Shown here: in pieces, positions 34,828 through 42,977 of the stretch
How the letters are laid out: every line of letters begins with the position of its first letter
Numbering within the stretch: position 1 is the stretch's first letter
Origin: Vulcanisaeta thermophila
Lineage (GTDB): Archaea > Thermoproteota > Thermoprotei > Thermoproteales > Thermocladiaceae
Direction of reading: 5' to 3'
Assembly: GCF_001748385.1 (NCBI RefSeq)
Contig: NZ_BCLI01000010.1
Location: forward strand, 1-64,000
Length of the DNA stretch: 64,000 bases
Notes under the pieces: generated by a model
The model's database searches: none
Told to the model about the DNA's origin: nothing
What the model saw: only the letters and a program-made list of their open reading frames with translations
Translations under genes and position numbers: made by a program

Positions 34828-35874
34828 ATGAAGGCTGTAACAGTAGTGCCTGGAGTCCCCGAATCACTTAGACTTAGGGATGTGAATAGGCCAAGTCCTG
34901 GTAGGGGTCAGGTGCTTCTTAGGCCTGTTGAGGTTGGTGTTTGCGGTACTGACAAGGAAATAATCGAGGGTAAGTATGGAAAGGCCCCGGAGGGAAGCCA
35001 ATACTTAATTCTTGGTCATGAGGCCCTAGCCGAAGTAGCCGAACTAGGCCAGGGCGTAGACAACGTGGGCGTCGGAGACCTCGTAGTACCCACAGTAAGG
35101 AGGCCCCTTGATTGTGACTTGCCCGTGGACTTCTGCCCAGTGGGTCATTACCTGGAGCACGGTATATGGGGGCTTCATGGGCACGCCGCGGAGTACTCGG
35201 TAACCGATGCGCAGTACCTCGTGAGGGTTCCCAAGGAGTTGGCTGACGTGGCTGTGTTAACGGAGCCCCTATCCGTTGTTGAGAAGGGGATAGACATGGC
35301 GTTTAGGATTGGGCAGGCCAGGTTTGACTGGAAGCCCAGGAACGCGTTAATACTTGGTGCTGGGCCCGTGGGGCTCCTTGCAACCATGGTCCTGAGGCTC
35401 ATGGGACTCAACACAACCACGGTGGCCACTAGGCCACCCGAGAGCCTCAAGGCTAGGTTGGTTAGGGATATTGGTGGTAAGTACGTGGACGCCACCATTG
35501 AACAAGTGACTGGTGAGTTCGACATCGTGGTTGAGGCCACCGGGTCCTGGAAGGTGGCCATGGATAGCGTGAGGAACCTGGCACCAAATGGTGTCTATGT
35601 ATTACTGGGCGTTTACCCGAGTGGTGGTTCCATGCAGGGTGTTGGTGATTTAATGACCCAGTTGGTGCTGAATAATAGGGTTATTGTGGGCTCGGTAAAT
35701 GCTGGACTTAAGCATTTTGAGCTGACTCTGGAGCACATGAGGCAGGCTAGGTCCCAGTTTGGTGATTGGCTCAGTAAGTTAATAACCAAGAGGGTCACGC
35801 TGGATAATTACCAGGAGGCTTATTCGTGGACCCACGACGACATAAAGACTGTACTGGAGATAAGAACTTCATAA
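34828..35874 (+). CDS. gdh: Glucose 1-dehydrogenase (Zn-dependent MDR type)
   Basis: Oxidises glucose, and often galactose or xylose, with NAD(P) as the first step of the branched Entner-Doudoroff route. The 348 residues show catalytic zinc ligands C39, H64, E65 and the substrate/zinc residue E146 (LTEPLSVVEKG, a glucose dehydrogenase signature). The Rossmann GAGPVG is at 177-182. The lobe that commonly holds four structural-zinc cysteines has only C96 and C103. TATA-like ATAAAAG lies about 26 nt upstream. The pathway partner gluconate dehydratase is at 6420-7616. Confidence 0.9.
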   Translation: MKAVTVVPGVPESLRLRDVNRPSPGRGQVLLRPVEVGVCGTDKEIIEGKYGKAPEGSQYLILGHEALAEVAELGQGVDNVGVGDLVVPTVRRPLDCDLPVDFCPVGHYLEHGIWGLHGHAAEYSVTDAQYLVRVPKELADVAVLTEPLSVVEKGIDMAFRIGQARFDWKPRNALILGAGPVGLLATMVLRLMGLNTTTVATRPPESLKARLVRDIGGKYVDATIEQVTGEFDIVVEATGSWKVAMDSVRNLAPNGVYVLLGVYPSGGSMQGVGDLMTQLVLNNRVIVGSVNAGLKHFELTLEHMRQARSQFGDWLSKLITKRVTLDNYQEAYSWTHDDIKTVLEIRTS

Positions 35875-36236
35875 TGACGAAATCGATTAAGCAATAATGT
35901 AAATGGGCTAACCCATAGTCCAAATCCTACATTGTAGATGGCTATTGGTGTGTTAATAAAATACCTTAAAAATCATTACTATGGGCGTGGCTTAAGTTAT
36001 TAATCAATGAGAATTGCACTTCAGGATAAACTCTCACACTCATAATGTAAGGCCTAAATCACCCCATACCCACTCAATACATTGTGTGGGTTTACAGCAC
36101 CTGCTGGGTTTCATTCATGAAGAGTGACGGTACGAAATAGATTAATCCCCATCCCTACATTATTATTGAGACTGATGAGCCACGCAGGGACTGAATCCTG
36201 ATGAGAAGGCATCCCCACTGATGACCCCGTAATTAA
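35875..36236. other. Gene-poor stretch, probable debris
   Basis: No intact gene is visible in the 601 bp between glucose dehydrogenase and the MFS gene. The section up to 36165 has only short open stretches. At 36172-36221 the spacing CTGATGA, 12 nt, CTGA, 3 nt, CTGATGA, 13 nt, CTGA resembles an archaeal C/D box sRNA. The same bases can also be read as fragments of a decayed protein (for example QGLNPDEKASPLM), so I do not call an RNA gene. A likely transporter remnant follows. Confidence 0.4.
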
Positions 36237-36406
36237 GTCGCCATTGCCGAGACCCGGAACTACAAGGGCTTCTCACCAACACAGTTCCAGGTGGCGCCCG
36301 TGGACTTCTAATGATCCTCCTACTGATAGTGGCGGGTGTAATATACAGTTAATTCTCAGCGTCCATGCTAGGCAAGCCCATTAAGGAGAAGAAGTCCAAG
36401 TCATAA
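36237..36406 (+). pseudogene. Remnant of a membrane transporter C-terminus
   Basis: One frame reads VAIAETRNYKGFSPTQ and continues to VAPVDF, stopping at 36309-36311. In another frame from 36311 it continues MILLLIVAGVIYS, meets a TAA at 36350-36352, and resumes as FSASMLGKPIKEKKSKS to TAA 36404-36406. Together this looks like the last extracellular loop, last helix and basic cytoplasmic tail of a permease, perhaps of the amino-acid/APC type, broken by a frameshift and an in-frame stop. Confidence 0.55.
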
Positions 36407-36475
36407 GATGATAAGTCATGCATTAAATATTAATCAAACTTCCCTTCTTTCCCCATTCCTTTCCTAACTAGTCAA

Positions 36476-37663
36476 CTAAGGGTTGAATCTCTCCCTAATG
36501 ACTATTAAATTCACCATCAATATAGTTAAGGGTATGATGAAGAGCACGGTCTTATTAAATCCATAAAGCGAAGCTATTAAGTAGTTCCCTAGGGACTGCC
36601 CCAGTAATTGTAGCATTATGTATGCGCTGGACATCCTGCCCCTCACCTCCATGGGTACGGACTTGGTTATCATTCCCTGGAGGGCGGTTAGGACTATGGT
36701 ATTGGTCACTTGGTATGCCACGGCGTAGATTATGAAGGGTGTGGGTCCTGGTATTAAGGCTATGGCGTTTACTGCGATGGAGGATGTTATCAAAAGCATT
36801 ATTAACCTATCCTCGTTTAACCTTGGCCTTAATGATAAGTATGATGTTAGGGCAATGGTTATGATCAATGCAAGGGACATTAACTCACCCCATTGCGTTG
36901 GGCTTAGGTTCATTACATAGATACCGTAGACCTGGGCTATACTCGTCATTGGTGACGCCGCCATCGATATTAATAACGCGCTCAGCAGTAACGACCTTAC
37001 CCTACCACTGATCCCCCTCATGGTTATGATCAAGCTTCTATACGCCTCCGTGAGTGTTATCACCGTTGCCGCGTTGCCCGTGGTCATGGTTTCCCTTATG
37101 TAGATGGTCCTTATCACGGCTGCGACCACGGCTAGAATCCCCGATATTAGAAATGCCAGTTTGAATCCGGTGAGTCCGTACGTACTTATTATTAGTCCTC
37201 CCACGGGCATTAGCACCACCATGGGTAGTGTGGGTAGTATGGATGTGAATAGGAAGCCGCTGACCACCCTATCCCTGGGCAGTGAGTCGGCTAGTATTGC
37301 CATTAGAGCTGGTTGGTGGAAGCTAAAGAACATGTTCAATACGTAGTAAATGGTTATGTAGTACCAGGCTGGGGCGTAGATGAATGGGAATGTGAGTATG
37401 GCGATGATCCACGTGCATAGGTTTATGACGAACCTCCTACCAAGCCTATCAGTTAAGTAGCCACCCAGCGGTAATGTTAATGCGAGCGCCAGGGTCCCCA
37501 ATGCGTACGTGAGCCCCACATCGTACGTGTTACCCCCAGTCATCTTTATGTACGTGGGTATGTAGGCGAAGGATAACGCGTACGTGGTATTGAATAGTAA
37601 CCAGGTTATGAGTAAAACGCCCGCATTGCCCCTTATATAATGCCGGATTAAGTTACGCTTCAC
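36476..37663 (-). CDS. MFS transporter
   Basis: A 395-residue major facilitator with about 12 helices. The cytoplasmic loop 2-3 motif GGYLTDRLGRR (about 67-77) matches the family's GxLaDrxGrr consensus. Loop 8-9 is weaker, and a second basic motif EVRGRM occurs near 337-342. The likely role is drug or metabolite efflux or uptake; the substrate is not evident. The start is 26 nt from a palindromic TATA shared with the divergent molybdenum hydroxylase gene. Confidence 0.88.
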   Translation of the reverse strand: MKRNLIRHYIRGNAGVLLITWLLFNTTYALSFAYIPTYIKMTGGNTYDVGLTYALGTLALALTLPLGGYLTDRLGRRFVINLCTWIIAILTFPFIYAPAWYYITIYYVLNMFFSFHQPALMAILADSLPRDRVVSGFLFTSILPTLPMVVLMPVGGLIISTYGLTGFKLAFLISGILAVVAAVIRTIYIRETMTTGNAATVITLTEAYRSLIITMRGISGRVRSLLLSALLISMAASPMTSIAQVYGIYVMNLSPTQWGELMSLALIITIALTSYLSLRPRLNEDRLIMLLITSSIAVNAIALIPGPTPFIIYAVAYQVTNTIVLTALQGMITKSVPMEVRGRMSSAYIMLQLLGQSLGNYLIASLYGFNKTVLFIIPLTILMVNLIVIRERFNP

Positions 37664-37685
37664 GTGCTTGGTTAAGTGGGCACGA

Positions 37686-37693
37686 TTATATAA
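37686..37693. promoter_or_regulatory. Palindromic TATA box shared by MFS and hydroxylase genes
   Basis: TTATATAA is its own reverse complement. It is centred about 26 nt from the MFS start at 37663 (minus) and about 29 nt from the GTG at 37719 (plus). No other box is present in the 55-bp gap, so one element can serve both leaderless genes. Confidence 0.6.
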
Positions 37694-37718
37694 AGATTAA
37701 CAGCATAGTTAACCTTAA

Positions 37719-39860
37719 GTGCGGTTATGTGGGGGCTTGCCCGTGCCTCTCAAGGAGGACTTGGACGTAATCCTTGCGCGCTCCAATTACCTGGATGATA
37801 TTAAGTTAAGTGGTATGGTTTACCTGCACATTATCAGATCACCCCATGCCAGGGCCAGGATAGTGAGGATAAACCCACCAGGTGAACGTGCACTCCTGTT
37901 CCTCACGCACCAAGACATTGGCAACCTATTAATGCCGTCCCAGCAACCCAGTGTTAATGCTAATATTGTTAGGATGCCCGTGCTTGCCAAGGACGTGGTT
38001 AATTACGTGGGTCAACCGGTGGCTGCCGTGGTCACTGAGGAGAGGTACGAGACTGAGGACGTGGCTGAGGAGATCTCGGTGGATTATGAACCACTACCTG
38101 CCGTTGTAACTATAGACGATGCCCTCGAGGGCCGTGTCATCATACATGGTGAGTTACGTACTAATGTGAGCGTTGATGTGACCCTCGAGGGTGGTGAATT
38201 GTCCCTGTTCAGGGAGGCTGATGTGGTTGTGGAGCGGGAGATTGAGCAGTCCAGGCTTGTGGCTAATCCCATGGAGCCTAAGGGTGTGGTTGCGCACTAC
38301 ACGGGTGATAGGCTCATAATATACGCATCCACCCAGTCACCCTTCAGGGTTAAGTCGGACATTGTCGATGTACTGAAACTACCCCCTGAAACCGTGGTTG
38401 TTTACGCGCCCAAGAATGTGGGTGGTGGTTTTGGAAATAAAACGCCTGCGTACCCAGAGTATGTACTCGCAGCCTTAGCATCCATGAAGCTGAGGAGGCC
38501 CGTTAAGTACGTGGAGACGAGGACAGAGCACTTGATGAATCCAATGCAGGGCCGTGGTGTGAAGTCCAAAATGAGGCTCTACGCTAAGAGGGATGGGACT
38601 GTGTTGGGTATTGAGGGTAAGATTATTGTGAATATTGGTGCGTACAATTTCTCCATAAATGCGGGCATGCCCATATTCATAGCAAACCTATCCACCGGGC
38701 CCTACAGGATGAGGGCCGTTAGGGTTAGGGCAATGGGTGTCTTCACAAACACACCACCCTTGGGCCCCTATAGGGGTGCTGGGCGTCCAGAGGCTGCGTT
38801 GATTCATGAAACCCTGATGGACACGTTAGCCGATGAGTTGGGTCTTGACCCACTTGAAGTTAGGAGGAGGAATGTGATTAGGGATAATGAGACCTTCAAG
38901 ATGCCGCTTGGTCTCGTTGTAGACTCTGGTAATTATCAAACGATTCTCGAGGAAGCCGGTAGGATTTACCAGGACTTGAGGGGTAAATACAGGGATAAGG
39001 GTGTATCCATAGTACTCTTTGCCTTATTCGTGAGCACCCTGGGTGGTGAGGGGATTAAGTTTAGGGTTGGTAATGGCAGGCTCAGGCTTATAATAGGGTC
39101 GAGAACCCAGGGACAAGCCCATATATCGGCATTCACTAAATACCTCTCAGAGACCTTTGGAGTACCTGAGGAGTTGATTGAGGTGATACCTGGTAATACT
39201 GAGGATCTTAGTTACGGGATTGGGACATTTGGCAGCAGGAGTACCACCGTGGTTACAGCAGCCATAACCGAGGCCTCTGAGAAACTCCTTGATGAGATTA
39301 AGTCCAGGGGTTTAACACTTATGGACGCCATAAAATCACCAAACGTGATAGAGCTGGAGTACCACTACATGCCCAAGTTCGCAATATTTGCGCCAGGCGC
39401 CCACGTGGCTGTTGTGGATTTTGACCCCGAGGTCATGGAGGCACGGGTTGTTGAGTACTATGCGGTTTATAATGTGGGTAAGACGCTGATTAAGGAGGAG
39501 GTTGATGGACAATTAATGGGTGGTGTATTACAGGGTGCGGCCCAGGTTCTTTGGGAAGGCGCCGTGTATGATGAGGATGGCAATCCACTTCATCTTTCCC
39601 TAGCGGATTACGGAATGCCAAACCCAGCCGATGTTAATTATAGGGTTATTACCATCGAGAGGAACACACAATCGATACTACCGGGTGGTGTTAGGGGTGT
39701 GGGTGAGGCTGGGACCACGGGTGCCCTACCCGCCGTCTTCATAGCCCTGGAAAGGGCCGTCAGGGCCAGGTTGGGTGTGAGTATACGCATAAACAAAACC
39801 CCAGTTAGGCCCGATTACTTATTTAGTTTGGTTGGTGGTTTTGTACGTGGTCGAGAGTAG
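37719..39860 (+). CDS. Molybdenum hydroxylase large subunit (xanthine dehydrogenase/aldehyde oxidase family)
   Basis: A 713-residue molybdopterin-binding subunit. It has the N-terminal a/b-hammerhead domain (SPHARAR near 42-48, YVGQPVAAVV near 95-104), the Moco domain with GGGFGNKT near 234-241, PYRGAGRPEAA near 349-359, GSRTQGQAH and the near-C-terminal GVGEAGTTGALP, whose glutamate is the catalytic base. Crenarchaeal glyceraldehyde oxidoreductase and CO dehydrogenase-like enzymes use such a chain plus FAD and 2Fe-2S subunits; neither is adjacent. Glyceraldehyde oxidation for the Entner-Doudoroff route is plausible but unproven. The start is GTG. The 3' end overlaps the convergent ParA-like gene by 42 bp. 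Confidence 0.9.
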   Translation: MRLCGGLPVPLKEDLDVILARSNYLDDIKLSGMVYLHIIRSPHARARIVRINPPGERALLFLTHQDIGNLLMPSQQPSVNANIVRMPVLAKDVVNYVGQPVAAVVTEERYETEDVAEEISVDYEPLPAVVTIDDALEGRVIIHGELRTNVSVDVTLEGGELSLFREADVVVEREIEQSRLVANPMEPKGVVAHYTGDRLIIYASTQSPFRVKSDIVDVLKLPPETVVVYAPKNVGGGFGNKTPAYPEYVLAALASMKLRRPVKYVETRTEHLMNPMQGRGVKSKMRLYAKRDGTVLGIEGKIIVNIGAYNFSINAGMPIFIANLSTGPYRMRAVRVRAMGVFTNTPPLGPYRGAGRPEAALIHETLMDTLADELGLDPLEVRRRNVIRDNETFKMPLGLVVDSGNYQTILEEAGRIYQDLRGKYRDKGVSIVLFALFVSTLGGEGIKFRVGNGRLRLIIGSRTQGQAHISAFTKYLSETFGVPEELIEVIPGNTEDLSYGIGTFGSRSTTVVTAAITEASEKLLDEIKSRGLTLMDAIKSPNVIELEYHYMPKFAIFAPGAHVAVVDFDPEVMEARVVEYYAVYNVGKTLIKEEVDGQLMGGVLQGAAQVLWEGAVYDEDGNPLHLSLADYGMPNPADVNYRVITIERNTQSILPGGVRGVGEAGTTGALPAVFIALERAVRARLGVSIRINKTPVRPDYLFSLVGGFVRGRE

Positions 39861-40640
39861 GTAATCCACGTAGTTAAATATTGAGCTCAGGGCTGGGGAT
39901 TCCATGAACGAGAGCTTTAGACTCTCTATCTCAAATGCCTGTCGTGCTATTGGGAATAACTCATCATAAGGTATCACGTGGGGCTCCATACCCGTTACCT
40001 CCCTCAATAATTGGGTCCAGGGTGTGTTGGTTACCGGATCCACTGGGTACTTTGTATTGAGCATGTTCAGGACGGGCTTTAACAGCCTATTCTCCACCTT
40101 GAACTCCCTCATTAAGTTAACGACATTGGCAACAGCCCTAAGGCTACTGTGGTCGGGTACCGAAACGAGGATAACGTGGTTGGATAGCTCGAGTAGGTCT
40201 ATTAAGACCTCGTAGGATAGGCCAAGGGCTGGTGTGTCTATGAATACGTAGATGGGCGTCACGGCGCTTATGGCATTCATCAATCCCTTGAGCAGGTACC
40301 TATCAATTCTCACAACCTCATTAATACCCTGCCTAATGGATGCTGTGAAGACCAGCTTGAATACGTCATTACCCACCTGCCAGGTCTTCACGTAAAGAAC
40401 CGAGAGGGGGTCCGGCACCCTGCCCATGAAGTAATCACCCAGTGTGTACTGAACCTGGGTGTTAACGTCACCCAGTAGTAGTAGGGTTGCTGTCCCACTA
40501 TCAATCCCCATATCCACCAAAGCCACTGGGTATTGGGCGTCCTTCCTTAATTCATACGACAGTATAACCGCTAGGTTTATGGTGAGTGTTGTTTTACCCG
40601 TACCGCCCTTGGTTCCGCTCGTTACTAGTATTGTTTCCAT
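39819..40640 (-). CDS. ParA/MinD-type P-loop ATPase
   Basis: A 273-residue ATPase with the deviant Walker A KGGTGKTT at 11-18 and VDMGIDSG near 42-49 (switch I). FIDTPALGLS near 153-162 replaces the usual DxPpG switch II. These are marks of the ParA/MinD/Soj group, which position chromosomes or complexes or mature metal centres. It lacks a ParB or SegB partner. Its convergent overlap with a molybdenum hydroxylase raises the chance of a maturation role but does not establish it. The TTCTTAAATAA box is about 32 nt upstream. Confidence 0.85.
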   Translation of the reverse strand: METILVTSGTKGGTGKTTLTINLAVILSYELRKDAQYPVALVDMGIDSGTATLLLLGDVNTQVQYTLGDYFMGRVPDPLSVLYVKTWQVGNDVFKLVFTASIRQGINEVVRIDRYLLKGLMNAISAVTPIYVFIDTPALGLSYEVLIDLLELSNHVILVSVPDHSSLRAVANVVNLMREFKVENRLLKPVLNMLNTKYPVDPVTNTPWTQLLREVTGMEPHVIPYDELFPIARQAFEIESLKLSFMESPALSSIFNYVDYLLSTTYKTTNQTK

Positions 40641-40695
40641 GGAAAAATCATGGTAAGTACAGGTATATTCTTAAATAAACTTTTTCTAGGTCTAA

Positions 40696-40950
40696 TCAAC
40701 CCTTCCTGGGCCTACGAATGGGGCGTTTCTTAATATCCTCTGGGCTGGGCTTGCTCTCGTTAATCTCAATCCTCAGTAATAATGTTTCTATGTCCCTATT
40801 AATCATCACAATGCCCAGAACCCCCAGTAATAAGCCGATTATGAATGCCACAGCCCCAGCTATTAATGAGTTGGGTGTTATCGCTAGGGCGAATCCCACG
40901 GTCATGAGTACCAGGGACGCAATCACCACGAACACGCCGGTCCTCATCAT
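40696..40950 (-). CDS. Small two-helix membrane protein
   Basis: An 84-residue protein: two membrane helices (about 4-24 and 29-50) followed by a charged tail ending in KKRPIRRPRKG. I do not recognise the family. An in-frame start at 41016 would overlap rnhB and gives an unusual N-terminus. The ATG at 40950 is about 26 nt from the box CATTAAAAGG at 40973-40981, so I prefer it. Confidence 0.6.
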   Translation of the reverse strand: MMRTGVFVVIASLVLMTVGFALAITPNSLIAGAVAFIIGLLLGVLGIVMINRDIETLLLRIEINESKPSPEDIKKRPIRRPRKG

Positions 40951-40987
40951 GAAACCAAGCCCTAACCCCCCTTTTAATGCCTTGTGG

Positions 40988-41632
40988 CTATAGGAAATCA
41001 TCAAGCCCATGCCCAAACCTACTCAGTGTTTTCCAGCTCCTCCTGACTATTGGTGGTAATTCACCATACCTCCTTAACCAATCCCTAAGGAATTCCATGG
41101 TCCTGGGATCACTGGGGTAGCCGCTGCCGAAGTCCCCGTAGACCCTGTGCAACTCCGCTATTAATTCATCCCTCTTAACCTTAGCCAATATACTTGCTGC
41201 AGACACCGTGGGTATTAACTTATCGGCATTATTCAGCGCCACAACCCTGACGTTCCCTGAACCCAATAACCTTGTGATTAACTCACTAAACCTGTCGGGT
41301 AGTGGGTCTGGGCTATCCACGTACACAACCCCATTACTTAACATGCCCAGGGCCTTACTTATTAGGCGGGCCATGACCTCAGCCTCAAGCCTATTTAGGA
41401 GACCCCTGGAGACGTACTCATCAATAACCCTGGGCTCCACCACCTCATAGCTGTAGAAGTCCACGGCCCTCATAATCATCCTAGCAAGCTCAGCGCGCCT
41501 CCTGGGGCTTAACTCCTTGGAGTCCCTAACCCCCATCTTGATCAGTTTCTCATCATCACTAACCACCACCAGGGCCACCACCATGGGCCCAATAACGGGT
41601 CCTCGACCAGCCTCATCAATACCACCCAACAT
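40988..41632 (-). CDS. rnhB: Ribonuclease HII
   Basis: Removes RNA primers and misincorporated ribonucleotides from DNA. The 214 residues open with GGIDEAGRGPVIGPMV, holding the first two catalytic acids D6 and E7. VYVDSPDP near 98-105 supplies another acidic ligand and SAASILAKVKRD near 156-167 is the conserved C-terminal segment with its aspartate. The length is normal for archaeal RNase HII. Confidence 0.95.
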   Translation of the reverse strand: MLGGIDEAGRGPVIGPMVVALVVVSDDEKLIKMGVRDSKELSPRRRAELARMIMRAVDFYSYEVVEPRVIDEYVSRGLLNRLEAEVMARLISKALGMLSNGVVYVDSPDPLPDRFSELITRLLGSGNVRVVALNNADKLIPTVSAASILAKVKRDELIAELHRVYGDFGSGYPSDPRTMEFLRDWLRRYGELPPIVRRSWKTLSRFGHGLDDFL

Positions 41633-41813
41633 ACTAAGTGGCTTTATGACCTTACTGATTATTTAAATCCCATACGTTATCATTCACAGCCTCACCGTGT
41701 TTATCCACGTTTCCTCACAAAGTAAATACACCCTGTGTGATTCTTCCTGTGTAGAAATCACCATGATAAATAATGCGATAATGCTTATTAGTTTATATGG
41801 CATAATTATAATC

Positions 41814-42977
41814 ATGCCGGATCCCTTCTTAACGGATGAGCATCAACTCGTTAGGAACAGCGTTAGGGAGTTCTCGGAGAGGTACGTGGTGCCCATAACC
41901 AGGAAGATGGACATTGAGGATTACTACCCAAGGGATTTGATAAGGGAGCTTGGTAAGCAGGGCTTCCTCACGCCATCCGTGCCCCCGGAGTATGGCGGCC
42001 CTGGGCTTGACCTTAGGGGTAGTGTGGTAGTTGTTGAGGAATTGAGTAGGTACAGCCCAACCCTAGGCTTCATAGTTGAGATAGTCAATGACAATATTGC
42101 ATATGCCCTGATGAAGTACGGTACTGATAGGCAGAGGGAGGAGGTGCTGCCCAAGATAGCCTCCGGTGAATGGGTGGCCTCCTACGCCCTCACCGAGCCT
42201 TGTTGTGGTAGTGATGCTGCAGCGATTGAGACCAGGGCGGAGCGTAGGGGTGGTGAGTGGGTAATCAACGGAAGAAAAATATACATAACACAGGGTGCCT
42301 ATGCGGATGTATACCTACTCTTCGCAAGGACGGGCCCCAAGGAGGCTAGGCACAGGGCAGTTACTGCGTTTTTAGTGAGGCGTAGTAATTGCGTTGAGGT
42401 TAGTAAGTTGGATATGATGGGTATGAGGGGCGCCGGTGAGGCTGAGGTTAAGTTTAATGATTGTGTGGTGGGTGATGATGACATTGTGGGTAAGTTGAAT
42501 GAGGGATTCAAAATAGCCATGATAACCCTGGACCTGGCTAGGATTGGTATCTCGGCAGTGGCCCTGGGCCTATCCCAGGGGGTTCTTGATGAGGCCCTTC
42601 AATGGGCCAGGTCCAGGGTTGCCTTTGACAGGCCATTGATTGATTGGGAGTGGATACAGTTCCAATTGGCCGATATGTCCGCAAAGCTGGAGCTTGGTAG
42701 GACCATTACCTACAGGGCCGCCTGGCACTTCGATAATAAGGACCCAGTCTTCGTTAAGTATGCAACCCTGGCTAAGCTGTACACGGCGCAGATGGCGGTG
42801 GAGATATCAAGGGATGGCGTGCAGATACTCGGTGGTTTTGGGTATACCAAGGAGAGCTTTGCGGAGAGGGCTTATAGGGATGCTAAGGTCCTTGAGATTG
42901 CCGAGGGTACGAATGAGGTTCAAAGAATACTCCTCTTTAGGATGCTAACCAGGGGGTTGCCTGAGGTGGAGTTATGA
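41814..42977 (+). CDS. Acyl-CoA dehydrogenase 1
   Basis: A 387-residue FAD enzyme of the acyl-CoA dehydrogenase family, which makes trans-2-enoyl-CoA. It has an N-terminal helical domain, a middle beta domain with ALTEPCCGSDAAAIET and WVINGRKIYIT (FAD and substrate loops), and a C-terminal helical domain ending with EIAEGTNEVQRILL. The glutamate before GTNE is at the usual catalytic-base position of MCAD-type enzymes. The in-frame start at 41697 would add a 39-residue stretch without family similarity, so I use ATG 41814 (MPDPFLTDEH). Its stop overlaps the next ATG (ATGA). Confidence 0.92.
   Translation: MPDPFLTDEHQLVRNSVREFSERYVVPITRKMDIEDYYPRDLIRELGKQGFLTPSVPPEYGGPGLDLRGSVVVVEELSRYSPTLGFIVEIVNDNIAYALMKYGTDRQREEVLPKIASGEWVASYALTEPCCGSDAAAIETRAERRGGEWVINGRKIYITQGAYADVYLLFARTGPKEARHRAVTAFLVRRSNCVEVSKLDMMGMRGAGEAEVKFNDCVVGDDDIVGKLNEGFKIAMITLDLARIGISAVALGLSQGVLDEALQWARSRVAFDRPLIDWEWIQFQLADMSAKLELGRTITYRAAWHFDNKDPVFVKYATLAKLYTAQMAVEISRDGVQILGGFGYTKESFAERAYRDAKVLEIAEGTNEVQRILLFRMLTRGLPEVEL
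42195..42295. repeat. 101-bp identity tract, copy 1
   Basis: Identical to 43364-43464 in the second acyl-CoA dehydrogenase gene. It covers EPCCGSDAAAIETRAERRGG and on to KIYITQG. A further 33-bp identity (42489-42521 with 43658-43690) lies downstream, while the sequences between and around are clearly diverged. Confidence 0.95.

Noticed and set aside
36172-36221. Annotating the C/D-like arrangement as an RNA gene
   Set aside because: Box deviations, weak terminal pairing and an alternative reading as decayed protein sequence; kept only as a finding.
41697-41813. N-terminal extension of acyl-CoA dehydrogenase 1
   Set aside because: The added 39 residues have no family counterpart, and MPDPFLTDEH at 41814 is a normal start for the family.
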